Assembly (NCBI RefSeq): GCF_000614065.1
Contig: NZ_BAKG01000003.1
Span: 124,001-188,000, forward strand
DNA length: 64,000 nt
Direction of reading: 5' to 3'
Origin: Prevotella dentasini JCM 15908
GTDB lineage: Bacteria > Bacteroidota > Bacteroidia > Bacteroidales > Bacteroidaceae
Made by a program: the position numbers and the translations under genes
Shown: one piece after another, positions 55,104 through 64,000 of the stretch
Position numbering within the stretch: the first letter of the stretch is position 1
Layout: every line of letters starts with the position of its first letter
The notes under the pieces: generated by a model
Database searches by the model: none
What the model was told of the DNA's origin: nothing
The model's input: the letters and a program-made list of their open reading frames with translations, nothing else

Positions 55104-55139
55104 AAAACCGCGCCACTCCTCAACGGAGCAGTGCGGTTT
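55104..55139 (-). terminator. Intrinsic terminator of the TonB receptor gene
   Basis: On the minus strand AAACCGCACTGCTCC pairs with GGAGTGGCGCGGTTT (two mismatches) around GTTGA and continues TTCC. It begins about 30 bases past the stop codon. Confidence 0.7.
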
Positions 55140-55171
55140 CGTGCAATTCTTAACAGTATAATATATGTGGT

Positions 55172-57662
55172 TTAGAAATGATATGCGAAGTCTACCCCCA
55201 TCTGGAAGGGATTGCCCAGTTGTCCGAAGGTGTATTTCATACCCGTGGCAGCACTCTGCACGGCAAACGTATTGTACTTTGTATCGGTCAGGTTGCGTAT
55301 CCAGAGGTTTACGTGCAGTGGGCCGAAGTCGGCATCGGCATGCGCGCCAAGGGTGGCGTAGAAGTTCTGACTGATGGTATTGGCCTCGTCCCAGTAGGTA
55401 TTGCCCCGTGCGGAGAGGTTCAGTCCTACCATGACGCTGCGCAGATGGAAGCGGTGGGAGGGGTCGGGCAGTGCGGCCGGGTCAACGTCTATTCGGTAGT
55501 CGGCATTGGCGGAAAGGGTATGCTGCGGCACGAAGGGCACGCGCTTGTCGTCGTAGCTGACGGTTCCTTCGGGAGTAGCGTCGGTATATTCGTCGAACCG
55601 TGCACTGGTGAATCCATAGCCGAGGGCGTATGAGAGCCGGCTGTCGAGTGCTCCGCCTCGCAGGGTAGCCTCCATGCCTGTGGAGTGGCTGCGTCCGGCA
55701 TTGGTCATCATGCGTCCGAATCCGTAGTTGCCTGCCATGACGGAGAGCTGCTGGTTGCGAATCTGCATGTAGTAGGCAGACAAGTCGAGGTGCATCTGTC
55801 CGCCGAGCAGGTTGAGGTGCGAGCCTATTTCGTAGTTCCAGCTGGTTTCCGGCTTGTAGGTAATGGTCTTGCGTATGTTCTCGTAGGCGGCATCGTCGTG
55901 CTGGATGTCAAGGTCTGCCATCAGCCTGTTGGAGGCATTGCGCACTTCGGCCTGCAAGATGTCGGAGAACATCTGGAAGTTATATCCGCCTGCACGGTAG
56001 CCCTTGGACCATACGGCATATACGTTGCTGCCGTTATTGAGGCGGTAGGTTAGTGCGACTTTGGGAAGCAGCTGCCCGAAGTGGTCGCTCTCGCGGTGGG
56101 ACAGGGAGGAGGTTACGACCGGGCTGAGCTTTACGCCCATGACGTCTTCCTGCATCTGAACCCGTACCGATGTGGCATAGTCGATGGCAACGTGCGAATA
56201 GTCGTAGCGCAGGCCGAGGGTAGCGGTCAGCCGGGGAGTCAGGTTGATGTTGCTCTCGTGGTAGACTCCTGCATTGAAGGCAGGGGTACGGAAAAGCCCC
56301 GGAATCGGTTCATCTCCATATCAATGCGGCATCCTCCTGCCGCTGCAATCGCTCCGGCCATGGTTGCGCGTGCCGTAGCCATTGCCTGTCCGGCATCCAT
56401 CCCCTTGGCTATGAGTCCTTCTGCCATCGTCCGTGCCATGGCGTTGAGCATGCCATTGTAGCGAAGTCGGTGATGGTCTTGGAGAGATAGCCGTTCATTT
56501 CCTTTCCAAAGTAGACGGGCGTATTGTTCTTTGCCCATTGGTAGGAACCGAAGAGGCCGAACGTCCAGTGCCAAGGGCTGTCGTTGCGGCTCTTGATGGA
56601 GAGTTCTTCGGTCAGCGAGTTCTGATGCTGACGCTGGACGACGTGCAGATAGTCTTGCGGAAGATAGTCAATGTCCATCAGCATGTAATCCTTGAGGAAC
56701 TGCCATGTCGTCATGGAGTTGATGTCGAATCCGTTGCCTGCGTACCTGATGCCTACACCCGTGTTGAGCATATTGCGGCGGTAGTTGCTCTGGCGGTTCT
56801 GACTGGGCCGCTGCGTGCCTGCCTTCAGCCCGTAGAGGGGCGAGGTGAGGGGTGCAGCGGCTATCTCTCCGGCACTGACGATTTGCCCGTAGGGGAATCC
56901 GTTCTGGCGGACGTACTGGTAGTCGGCCATGAAGTCGAAGTTCCAGCGGTTGGAGGGCCGCCAAAGCAGCCTCCCCTTTCCGCCGAACTCGTTGAAGAGG
57001 TCGGCATGTCCGCCATTGTATTGGTTTCGGAAGAAGCCGTTCTGGCCGTCGTAGAAGACAGCGAGCGAGTAGGCGGCCTTGTCGCTTAGTTTCGCGTAGT
57101 GGCTTGCTTCGGCCTTTCTCCATAGCTTCGTACCTAAGGAAAGGCGGAGGTCAGTGCCCTGATAGCTGAATGGATTCTTGCTGTACAGGCGGATGAGTCC
57201 GCCCTCGGTATTCACGCCATAGAGCGTTCCCTGCGGACCGTGAAGAACATCCATGCGGTCGATGTCGTAGGTTTGGAAATTGAAGGCACTCTTGCTCTGC
57301 AAGGGCATGTTGTCGACATAGATGCCGACCGTGGGCGCATTGACGCGCGAGCCAATGCCGCGGATATACATGGCCGACGTGTAGCGGCTGCCGTACTCGG
57401 GCATGGAGAAGGAGGGGACGAAGGCCGAGAGCTGCCGGATGTCCTGCACGTTCAGCTGCTTCAGGGTGGCAGCGTCGAACGAGTAGCTGCTCAGGGGCTG
57501 CTGCCGGAGGCGGTAGGCTTCCTTGGGTTGGTCTATCACGACGACTTCGTCAATGTCGCAGACCTTCGACGAGTCGGCAGGGACGTCGTCGGGAAAAGCC
57601 GATGCACTGACTGCCGTAAGGGAGAGCAGCAGACTGCCCAGATATGTCATGTAATGTTTCAT
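55172..57662 (-). pseudogene. TonB-dependent outer-membrane receptor, two frameshifts
   Basis: Energy-coupled outer-membrane importer of about 828 residues when repaired, probably for an iron complex or similar small ligand. Signal peptide, then directly the plug domain ('QLNVQDIRQLSAFVPSFSMP', 'YIRGIGSRVNAPTVGIYVDN', 'MDVLHGPQGTLYGVNTEGGL'), then a 22-strand-type barrel ending in 'MGVDFAYHF', a typical C-terminal Phe. No carboxypeptidase-like N-terminal domain is present, unlike SusC proteins. Frame breaks near 56461 (before 'YNGMLNAMARTMAEG') and near 56310 (before 'PIPGLFRTPAFNAG') are each repaired by one base. Between them is an Ala/Met-rich segment. Confidence 0.85.
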
Positions 57663-57704
57663 CGCTTGCGGATATATTATTTCTTAATGTTCAGGTTGCT
57701 GTTG

Positions 57705-57736
57705 CAAAGGTACTGAGAATTTATTTAAGGGGCAAT
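57705..57736 (-). promoter_or_regulatory. Promoter for the TonB receptor
   Basis: Minus strand: ATTG near 57736-57733, 20-base spacer, TACCTTTG (57712-57705), then C. A leader of about 35 bases leads to the start at 57662. Confidence 0.6.
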
Positions 57737-57881
57737 CCTTATTTATGATGAAATGGCGAAAAAGGCGCAATAATCCCTTTTATTTCAAAAATATATTGTA
57801 TCTTTACCGACCTAAACCGCTTCCCGTTGCCTCCGTCTGGGGGAAGAGGGGAAGACGCAAACGGTTAAAGAAAGGAAGCCT

Positions 57882-58085
57882 ATGGAATTAGCAGACTATA
57901 AACAGGAAATATTGTCGGAACTCCTCAACCGCAGAAATGTCAAAGGGGAGCCGTTGATGGGCGAAGAGGCGGCACAGGAACTGCTGGCACAGCTTTCGGA
58001 CGAGCAGTTGGAGGAGGGCATGCTCTTCAACGAGCCTTCCGACGTAGCCGATGTACTGACGGAGTTCGGGCTGACTTTGCTGTAA
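57882..58085 (+). CDS. Small acidic hypothetical protein
   Basis: 67-residue protein, acidic and predicted helical: 'MELADYKQEILSELLNRRNV', then 'EEAAQELLAQLSDEQLEEGM' and 'EPSDVADVLTEFGLTLL'. It has no signal peptide or membrane segment. A TATCTTTA element at 57799-57806 could serve as promoter. The composition and absence of overlap with any other gene support coding; no family is recognised. It is divergent from the TonB receptor. Confidence 0.6.
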   Translation: MELADYKQEILSELLNRRNVKGEPLMGEEAAQELLAQLSDEQLEEGMLFNEPSDVADVLTEFGLTLL

Positions 58086-58186
58086 GCGAGTGGAAAAGGT
58101 GTTCAGTACCTTGCGGTGGAGCTGCTTCGTTGCGGTCTTCGGAGGTACGGAGTATCGACTTTGGAATATAATTTATCTTGCGTAAT

Positions 58187-58234
58187 AGGTGTTTAACACC
58201 TTTCCCTGTCAGTGTTTAACACTCTTTCCCGCAG
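58187..58234. repeat. Two GTGTTTAACAC palindromes, 23-bp spacing
   Basis: GTGTTTAACAC at 58189-58199 and 58212-58222; the first extends to AGGTGTTTAACACCT. Both are followed by CTTTCCC. They lie 80-110 bases upstream of the M20 peptidase gene and could be an operator pair or a short version of the 22-bp arrays. Confidence 0.6.
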
Positions 58235-58299
58235 ATGCTCTGTACCGGCAATCGGTCGGCCTATACAACGAGACAAAACTTTCAACCCAACTTAATATT

Positions 58300-59661
58300 A
58301 TGATACAGGAATTTATAAAGAAGAATCAGGAGCGGATGCTCGAGGAGCTGTATAGCCTCATCCGTATTCCGAGTGTGAGCGCACAGCCCGAACTGCACAA
58401 GGACGACATGCAGCGGTGTGCCCGTCGTTGGTCGGAACTGCTTGCCGAGGCAGGCGTAGACCGTGTGGAGATAATGCCTACCGAGGGCAATCCCGTCGTC
58501 TATGCCGAGAAGATAGTAGACCCGGCTGCAAAGACCGTGCTCGTCTACGGCCACTACGACGTGATGCCGGCAGAGCCATTCGAGCTTTGGAAGAGCGAGC
58601 CTTTCGAGCCGGAAATACGTGACGGACATATCTGGGCACGCGGCGCGGACGACGACAAGGGCCAGTCGTTCATTCAGGCCAAAGCGTTTGAGTATGTCGC
58701 CGGACAGGGGAAGCTCCGCCATAATGTCAAGTTCATACTCGAAGGCGAGGAAGAGATAGGCTCGCCCTCGCTGACGCAGTTCTGTGCGGCCAACAAGGAA
58801 CTGCTGAAGTGTGATGTCATCCTCGTTTCGGATACGAGCATGCTCTCTGCCGACCTGCCGTCGCTTACTACCGGACTGCGCGGTCTGGCCTACTGGCAGA
58901 TAGAGGTAACGGGTCCGAACCACGACCTCCATTCCGGGCATTTCGGCGGTGCGGTGGCCAATCCCATCAACGTACTCTGTAAGCTGATAGCCGACGTTAC
59001 GGGCGAAGACGGGAAGATTCGTATTCCCGGCTTCTATGACGATGTGGAGGAAATATCGCCCGAGGAGCGCAGACTGGTTGCGGAAATCCCATTCGACGAA
59101 ACCCGCTATAAGGCATCGCTCGACGTGGACGAACTTTTCGGCGAGGAAGGCTACAGCACGATAGAGCGCAACGGGTTCCGTCCCAGCTTCGACGTGTGCG
59201 GTATATGGGGCGGCTACACGGGCGAAGGCTCGAAGACGGTTATTCCGTCGAAGGCGTACGCCAAGCTCTCGTGCAGACTCGTTCCTCATCAGAACCACGA
59301 GAAGATAGGGCAGCTCGTGGCAGACTATTTCAACCGTGTTGCCCCGCGCAGCGTGAAAATCAACATTCAACCGCTTCATGGCGGCGAGGGCTATGTCTGC
59401 CCGATAGACCTGCCTGCCTACAAGGCTGCCGAGAAGGGATTCGAGAAAGTCTTCGGCAAGCGTCCGCTGCCCGTTCGCCGCGGAGGAAGCATCCCCATCA
59501 TCTCTGCCTTTGAGCGCGTACTGGGCGTGAAGACCGTACTGATGGGCTTCGGTCTGGAGTCGAACGCCATCCATTCTCCGAACGAGAATATTCCGCTCGA
59601 CATGCTCTGGAAGGGAATAGAGGCGGTGGCACACTTCCATGAGGAGTACGATAAGTTGTAG
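58300..59661 (+). CDS. M20 family metallopeptidase (dipeptidase)
   Basis: Cytoplasmic zinc dipeptidase of the CNDP/DapE group, 453 residues. Metal ligands are in place: 'VLVYGHYDVMPAEPFELW' with His85, 'GHIWARGADDDKGQSFIQAK' with the bridging Asp, 'FILEGEEEIGSPSL' with the catalytic Glu pair, and a late 'LESNAIHSPNENIP' His. The dimerisation domain is inserted in the middle ('GPNHDLHSGHFGGAVANPIN'). ATG 58300 matches the family N-terminus; the frame is open back to 58189. Substrates are probably dipeptides. Confidence 0.93.
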   Translation: MIQEFIKKNQERMLEELYSLIRIPSVSAQPELHKDDMQRCARRWSELLAEAGVDRVEIMPTEGNPVVYAEKIVDPAAKTVLVYGHYDVMPAEPFELWKSEPFEPEIRDGHIWARGADDDKGQSFIQAKAFEYVAGQGKLRHNVKFILEGEEEIGSPSLTQFCAANKELLKCDVILVSDTSMLSADLPSLTTGLRGLAYWQIEVTGPNHDLHSGHFGGAVANPINVLCKLIADVTGEDGKIRIPGFYDDVEEISPEERRLVAEIPFDETRYKASLDVDELFGEEGYSTIERNGFRPSFDVCGIWGGYTGEGSKTVIPSKAYAKLSCRLVPHQNHEKIGQLVADYFNRVAPRSVKINIQPLHGGEGYVCPIDLPAYKAAEKGFEKVFGKRPLPVRRGGSIPIISAFERVLGVKTVLMGFGLESNAIHSPNENIPLDMLWKGIEAVAHFHEEYDKL

Positions 59662-59899
59662 GAGAGCTGCAAGGACGGTGCAGAAAGTATTCTCCTGCAC
59701 CACAATGAAAGTAACGGAGCATCGGCCGTTCTGCCGGTATCGTCGGAGGCGATATGGAAGCAGGGTGGGCGATGCTCCCTTTCTGTGTCTGTTCCGCCTG
59801 TGTGCCCCGTTGACGGGAATAGGGATAAACTTTCGCAGGGCATGTAAATAAATCAGTCTGTTGTAAAATAAAAAGCATCAATATACGTTTTGGTAAAGT

Positions 59900-61399
59900 A
59901 TGAGAAAGACAACGCGTACCGACAGCTATTCGCATATCCTCAAGTATACCGGGCTTTTTGGCGGTGTGCAGGGGGTGGGCATCCTTGTCGGTATTGTGCG
60001 CAACAAGCTGATAGCCGTCATCCTCGGGCCTCAGGGCATGGGGCTTGTGTCTTTGTTCAACTCTACCATCAAGTTTGTTTCCGACTCTACCAATTTCGGC
60101 ATCTCCATGAGCGGCGTGAGGCACATATCGGAGGCGTTTGAGCAGAGCGACAGCGGAAAGATAGAGCGTGCCGTCGCGCTCATACGCTACTGGAGCCTGT
60201 TGGCGGCGGCGTTGGGCACGGTTCTCTGCGTGGTGCTGAGTCCGCTGTTCAACCATTATACCTTTTCGTGGTCGGGGCATCTGCTGCACTTTATCCTTCT
60301 TTCGCCCATTGTTGGCATGATGGCCATTACGGGCGGAGAGCTTGCCATACTGAAGGGTGCGCGCAGGCTGCGGCATCTGGCTGCGGTGACGGTGTATAAC
60401 CTGCTGGCAGCCCTTGTCATCTCCGTCCCCATCTATTATTTCTTCGGCGATGCAGGCATCGTCCCGTCGCTTTTCCTGATGGCGTTGGTGCAGATGCTTC
60501 TTGTCATTGTCTGTTCCTACCGTATCTTTCCGTTCAACCTGAAGTCGCACAAGACCCTGTTCCGTGAGGGACTGGGAATGGTGAGGCTGGGAACGGCGTT
60601 CGTGATTGCGGGCGTGCTCGGGTCGGGTGCCGACTTTCTCATACGGACCTACCTGAACAGCGTCTCGTGTACGGAGACGGTCGGGCTGTATAATGCCGGC
60701 TTTATGATGACCATGACCTACGTGGGGATGGTCTTCTCAGCCATGGAGACCGATTATTTCCCCCGTCTTTCCGGGGTGGCGCAGCTGGGGACTACGTTCA
60801 ATACGATGGTGAACCGCCAGATAGAGGTAATGCTGCTTTTGGTATCGCCGCTGCTGGTAGCGTTCATGGTGGGGCTTCCCGTTCTGCTGCCGCTCCTGTA
60901 TAGCGGAAAGTTCAATCCGGCCATGGGCATGATGCGCTTCATCATCCTCGTCATGTACTTCCGTGCGCTCAAGCTGCCCGTGGAGTATATTCCCTTGGCC
61001 CGGGGCGATTCCAAGTCGTATCTGCTGATGGAGATGGTGTACGACATCCTGCTTGTCGCCGCCGTCGTCTTCTGCTACGACAGGTACGGGCTGGACGGCA
61101 CGGGCGTCGGTATTCTCGTGGCAGGCTTCCTCACATGGCTGTGCAACTATGGCTATGCAGGATGGAAGTACGGCTACCATCCTTCAAGGTCGGTGCTGTC
61201 GTATGCCTTGGGCCATGTTGCCATCGGTGTGCTGTCGTTTCTGTGTACGGGAGTGGAGTCGCGCGTGGCCTACTGGCTGCTGGGCGGTGTCCTGTTCATG
61301 GCGAGCCTCTCGCTGTCGGTGTCTGCCTTGAAGCGCAGGACGCAGTTGAGCGAATCTATCAGGCAGCGGATAATAAAGCTATTCCGGGGAAACAGATGA
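59900..61399 (+). CDS. O-antigen translocase (Wzx-like flippase)
   Basis: Second lipid-linked oligosaccharide flippase in the window (499 residues, about 12-14 membrane segments). The start 'DSYSHILKYTGLFGGVQGVG' and 'VRNKLIAVILGPQGMGLVSL' is the hallmark of the WzxE/O-antigen translocase group, with 'DSTNFGISMSGVRHISEAFE' following. It differs clearly from the capsule-locus flippase. It shares an ATGA overlap with the next glycosyltransferase gene. This pair is likely a fragment of an LPS or enterobacterial-common-antigen-like assembly route; the polymer is unknown. Confidence 0.87.
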   Translation: MRKTTRTDSYSHILKYTGLFGGVQGVGILVGIVRNKLIAVILGPQGMGLVSLFNSTIKFVSDSTNFGISMSGVRHISEAFEQSDSGKIERAVALIRYWSLLAAALGTVLCVVLSPLFNHYTFSWSGHLLHFILLSPIVGMMAITGGELAILKGARRLRHLAAVTVYNLLAALVISVPIYYFFGDAGIVPSLFLMALVQMLLVIVCSYRIFPFNLKSHKTLFREGLGMVRLGTAFVIAGVLGSGADFLIRTYLNSVSCTETVGLYNAGFMMTMTYVGMVFSAMETDYFPRLSGVAQLGTTFNTMVNRQIEVMLLLVSPLLVAFMVGLPVLLPLLYSGKFNPAMGMMRFIILVMYFRALKLPVEYIPLARGDSKSYLLMEMVYDILLVAAVVFCYDRYGLDGTGVGILVAGFLTWLCNYGYAGWKYGYHPSRSVLSYALGHVAIGVLSFLCTGVESRVAYWLLGGVLFMASLSLSVSALKRRTQLSESIRQRIIKLFRGNR

Positions 61400-62394
61400 A
61401 GGTAACCATTCTTGTTGCAGTCTATAATGCTGCCGATACTTTGCCACGGTGCTTGGATAGTCTTCTGACCCAGACTTACGGCGATTTGCAGATTGTCTGC
61501 ATAGACGATTGCAGTACGGACGGTTCGCTGTCGGTGCTCCGCGACTATGCGCTCCGCGACGGGCGTATCGAGGTGATAGGGCTGGACGGGAACGTCGGGC
61601 CGGGCCGGGCGCGCAACGAGGGGCTGAAGCGTGCGGAGGGCGAAGTGATTGCCTTCGTGGACAGCGACGACTGGCTTGCCTCCGACGCTGTGGAGCGGAT
61701 GGCGGAGGTCTTTGCTGCCAGTCCCGAGACGGACTGTGTCCTCTTCCGGGTGATAGAGGTTGAGGACAAGAAGGAGAGGGAGTATCCGATGGAATCTTTT
61801 GCCGTATTGCCGGGCCGGGATGCCTTCGTGCGGAGTCTGGACTGGAGTATTCATGGCGTCTATGCCGTCAGGGCCTCCATCCACAGGAAGTTTCCCTACG
61901 ACGCTGAGGGCGGGGTGTATGGCGACGAGAACGTTACCCGGCTCCACTATCTCAATTCGCGCGAGGTGCGGTGCTGTGGCGGAATCTACTATTACTGGCA
62001 GAACAGCCAGTCGGTAACGCACAGGGTAGATGTCCGCCGCTTCGACTATCTGAAGGCGAACGAGAGGATGAAGCGCGAATTGCAGCAGCTGAATGTCCCG
62101 GAAGATATACTGAATCTCTACGAGAACATGCGCTGGCTCTATCTGATAGACCGTTACTATTTCTATTTCACGCACCGCAGGGAGCTTTCTCCGTCCGGGG
62201 CGGCATACGGACTGGGGGAGCTGCACCGTGTATGGAAGACTATGGAGACCGGGCGGCTCGACCGTCGGGGCAGCATCCATAAGTTCGGATACATGCCTTT
62301 GCGTTTCTCGTGGTTTCTGTTCCGGGTGCAGGAAGAGGCGTATTTCTTTCTGCGCAGGATTCTGAAAAGACAGGGTATCGGAAAAACCGGATAA
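61396..62394 (+). CDS. Glycosyltransferase family 2
   Basis: GT-A fold transferase of 332 residues: 'KVTILVAVYNAADTLPRCLD' at 2-21, 'IVCIDDCSTDGSLSVL' with the DD pair at 37-38, 'NVGPGRARNEGLKRAEGEVI' and the metal-binding DSDDW at 89-93. The C-terminal part, with several Arg and aromatic residues, resembles the PssE/EpsJ-like group. ATG 61396 overlaps the flippase stop codon. It is the last gene before a 22-bp array and a convergent gene. Confidence 0.88.
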   Translation: MKVTILVAVYNAADTLPRCLDSLLTQTYGDLQIVCIDDCSTDGSLSVLRDYALRDGRIEVIGLDGNVGPGRARNEGLKRAEGEVIAFVDSDDWLASDAVERMAEVFAASPETDCVLFRVIEVEDKKEREYPMESFAVLPGRDAFVRSLDWSIHGVYAVRASIHRKFPYDAEGGVYGDENVTRLHYLNSREVRCCGGIYYYWQNSQSVTHRVDVRRFDYLKANERMKRELQQLNVPEDILNLYENMRWLYLIDRYYFYFTHRRELSPSGAAYGLGELHRVWKTMETGRLDRRGSIHKFGYMPLRFSWFLFRVQEEAYFFLRRILKRQGIGKTG

Positions 62395-62413
62395 AATCAG
62401 GTTGTTGAAACCG

Positions 62414-62567
62414 GCAAATGAGCATATTTCAAAAAGTTCGCCAACTTTTCGCAAAAAGTTCGCGAACTTTTTGCAAATTGTTCGCCAACTTTTTTTTGAA
62501 TGGTCGGGAGCTTTCTTTTAGTAGCTTTAGAGCTTTCTCCGAAAAGCTCAGGTATTTTGTCCAAAAA
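62414..62567. repeat. 22-bp periodic array I (about 7 units)
   Basis: Units begin every 22 bases from 62414. Those at 62436, 62458 and 62480 carry GTTCGCCAACTTTT, GTTCGCGAACTTTT and GTTCGCCAACTTTT (the middle one a perfect palindrome); those at 62502, 62524 and 62546 drift (GGTCGGGAGCTTT, GCTTTAGAGCTTT, GCTCAGGTATTTT) but keep phase and the T-run/A-run pattern. It lies between convergent genes. Confidence 0.82.
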
Positions 62568-62628
62568 TCTGCCGGAGCGTGCGGATGAATGTTTTTGCTT
62601 GTCTTGTCGTCCCTCTGTTCCCTTGGCT

Positions 62629-63754
62629 TTATTCGTTGAGCGTGCCGCAGTGCGGGCAGCGTCCTTTTCGGTGGATTCTCGCACCGCATTTGCCGCAGAT
62701 GTAGGTGTCAATGTTCCGGCGGAGGAATATGCGGACTGCATAGACGATGTATGCCACGAGGAGCAGGTAGCCTATATAATATAAGGTAAGGACGGAGAAG
62801 ACGATGTAGTTGACCGCACAGACGGCCGCCAGTCCGCAGAGGTAGAGCATGGCGTCGCCCGACTTGAGCAGCGGCGCACGTCGTCGAAGGCGGCGATGGC
62901 AATAATGAGCATGGCCCAGACAAGCACGAGGAAGATGTTCAGCAGCACCGGCTGGGAGAAGGGGTTGAGCGAGGGGTGGAAGTAGAACTCGCGCCACGTC
63001 TCGGGGGCGAAGAGCTGTATGCTGGCGTAGAACGTGGCCGAGGCTGCCACGATGACGGCAAGGAGGGTGGGATAGAAGGAGTTGATGTCGTTGAAGTGCA
63101 CTATCCGGGCGTTCTGCTTGAGTATCTTCCGCATCAGGTAGCTTACGGCAATGAGCGAGATGACGATGAGGAAGATGAGCAGGTGCATGTTGGAGAACAG
63201 CGAGATGAACTGCGATATGGGGTCGTCGGGGTCTACCTGCTTCAGCAGCCGGCTCTCGTGAATCCATCCGAAGGTATAGTCCTCGGTGGCGATGTGCACC
63301 CAGACGGAGTCGGTCTTGTCGTTCGGAAGAATACGGATGTCGCAACGACGAGCGATTTGCCCTGCATGACGGCGAACGAGTCGGTTTCCATCTTGTTGAC
63401 CGCCTCCTCGGGCTGCTGGCGGAGCAGCATCAGCGAGTCGGAACGGACGATGAAGTTGAATCCCTGCGAATAATGGTGCTTCACGCGGAAGGCGAACGAG
63501 TCGGTGCGGTTGGCAGACCGTTGCCAGTCGCCTTGTCCGTCAGCTTCTCCATGCTGCCTTATCGAGTCGCCGTTTGCCTTGATGCGGCTGGTTATCTGTG
63601 CCTCCTGAATACTGTCGGGGAGGTGGAAGTAGGACGGAGTCTTCTTGTGATAGCAGCCTGTCAGTAATAGCAGCGAGAGGCAGAAAGCCAGAAGGGGCAG
63701 GGCAGCCGTGGCTGTCTGCAGAGGCAGCTGTCGCTTATGTCCGTTGGTCTTCAT
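62629..63754 (-). pseudogene. Lipoprotein with SH3-like domain, membrane helices and C-terminal zinc ribbon; two frameshifts
   Basis: About 373 residues when repaired. An N-terminal lipobox signal ('AFCLSLLLLTGC') leads into a polar domain ending in an SH3-like stretch ('SVWVHIATEDYTFGWIHESR'), then about four membrane helices ('LLIFLIVISLIAVSYLM', 'LLNIFLVLVWAMLIIAIAAF') and a C-terminal zinc ribbon ('YICGKCGARIHRKGRCPHCG'). Frame breaks near 63341 (after 'QGKSLVVA', resuming 'DIRILPNDKTDSVW') and near 62877 (after 'AAFDDV', resuming 'APLLKSGDAMLYL') are each repaired by one base. The role is unknown; similar zinc-ribbon envelope proteins occur in Prevotella. Confidence 0.72.
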
Positions 63755-63852
63755 TGTCGTGGGGCTTTTTTGTTTGAACTTTATTTATTCCGCAGCGGTG
63801 TCTGGGGACACCGGACGGGGCGTCGTCTCAATTAATAGTAATGGACTTTGAA

Positions 63853-64000
63853 TTACGGCTGGCAGGCGATGACGTTCATCTGGCAGTCCTTGCAGTCGAA
63901 CTCAAGCCTGAAACGGCGTTTGTCGCCCAGCTCTAGATAGAGCGGCTCGCGCCATGCAGGCTTGCGTCCGCCCCGTCTTGTGCAGTAGCCGAGCGAGAAG
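63853..64000 (-). CDS. C-terminal fragment of a U32-type peptidase
   Basis: The gene enters from beyond the window and ends at 63853. The readable 49 residues, 'FSLGYCTRRGGRKPAWREPL' then 'YLELGDKRRFRLEFDCKDCQ' and 'MNVIACQP', match the end of Bacteroidota peptidase U32/YhbU-like proteins, including the REPLYL and CK-CQM motifs that hold Cys residues. U32 members include collagenase-like peptidases and RNA-modification factors. Identity rests on this tail only. Confidence 0.6.
   Translation of the reverse strand, partial: FSLGYCTRRGGRKPAWREPLYLELGDKRRFRLEFDCKDCQMNVIACQP

Larger units (their letters stand above)
54371..55171. other. 801-base intergenic region
   Basis: Holds the -7 element for the zinc-ribbon gene (54455-54462), a four-unit 22-bp array (54851-54938) and the terminator of the TonB receptor (55104-55139). 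Between 54480 and 54840 and between 54940 and 55100 no gene or structure could be supported. Confidence 0.55.

Noticed and set aside
54907..55116. Small minus-strand frame between array H and the TonB receptor
   Set aside because: It spans array units and the terminator, so an open frame by chance is more likely.
58282..59703. Open frame on the minus strand opposite the M20 dipeptidase
   Set aside because: The plus strand encodes a complete metallopeptidase with all metal ligands; the antisense translation has no family features.

Overview
The window looks like a chromosome segment from a member of the Bacteroidota, most likely the Prevotellaceae. Three things point there. Promoters fit the Bacteroidota pattern (TTTG, about 19-20 bp, then TAnnTTTG) in front of many genes. 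Secreted proteins end in the Prevotella-type C-terminal motif 'YNLxGQRV...KG'. Gene neighbourhoods such as ABC-F/grpE/dnaJ, glycogen debranching enzyme/GT4/GH57 and transketolase/rpiB are typical of the phylum. No rRNA, tRNA, CRISPR array or intact insertion sequence was recognised. Layout: 1-11265 is a capsule or exopolysaccharide locus on the + strand, with a Wza-like SLBB exporter, two Wzz-like chain-length proteins, a Wzx flippase, a Wzy-like polymerase, three family 2 glycosyltransferases, a LicD transferase and a fused nucleotidyltransferase/PLP enzyme. 11809-16714 holds a CotH-like secreted protein, a WecA/MraY-type phosphosugar transferase that may start polymer synthesis, a lipoprotein and a Wzi-like capsule assembly protein. 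17134-24289 (minus strand) carries a sugar MFS transporter beside a truncated galM, then folC, dnaJ, grpE and an ABC-F ATPase. 24715-35940 (mainly + strand) has a MATE exporter, a cytidylate-kinase-like protein, a phosphoesterase, a dTDP-amino-sugar cluster (fdtA, PH protein, GNAT, fdtB), a pseudouridine synthase, mscL, gapA, miaA and a lipid-kinase-like protein. 36242-40955 is a glycogen/alpha-glucan operon. 41597-47570 holds secreted proteins, an ECF sigma factor, rpe, trpF and trpG. 48086-53277 combines an AraR/NrtR-like Nudix regulator with tkt, rpiB and pyk, a pentose-phosphate/glycolysis group. 53300-57662 holds two zinc-ribbon membrane proteins and a TonB-dependent receptor. 57882-64000 has an M20 dipeptidase, a second flippase/glycosyltransferase pair, a zinc-ribbon lipoprotein and the C-terminus of a U32-type peptidase. 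Two window-wide patterns stand out. First, at least nine intergenic regions contain short arrays whose units repeat at exactly 22 bp. Each array has its own small palindromic core flanked by A and T runs, and five arrays share one core (AAAGTGsCACTTTCG); the common property is the period and architecture rather than one sequence. Second, nine genes are broken by a total of eleven frameshifts, and every one is repaired by adding a single G or C, nearly always beside an existing G or C. That uniformity suggests systematic base under-calling in the sequence rather than gene decay, so most of these genes are probably intact in the organism.
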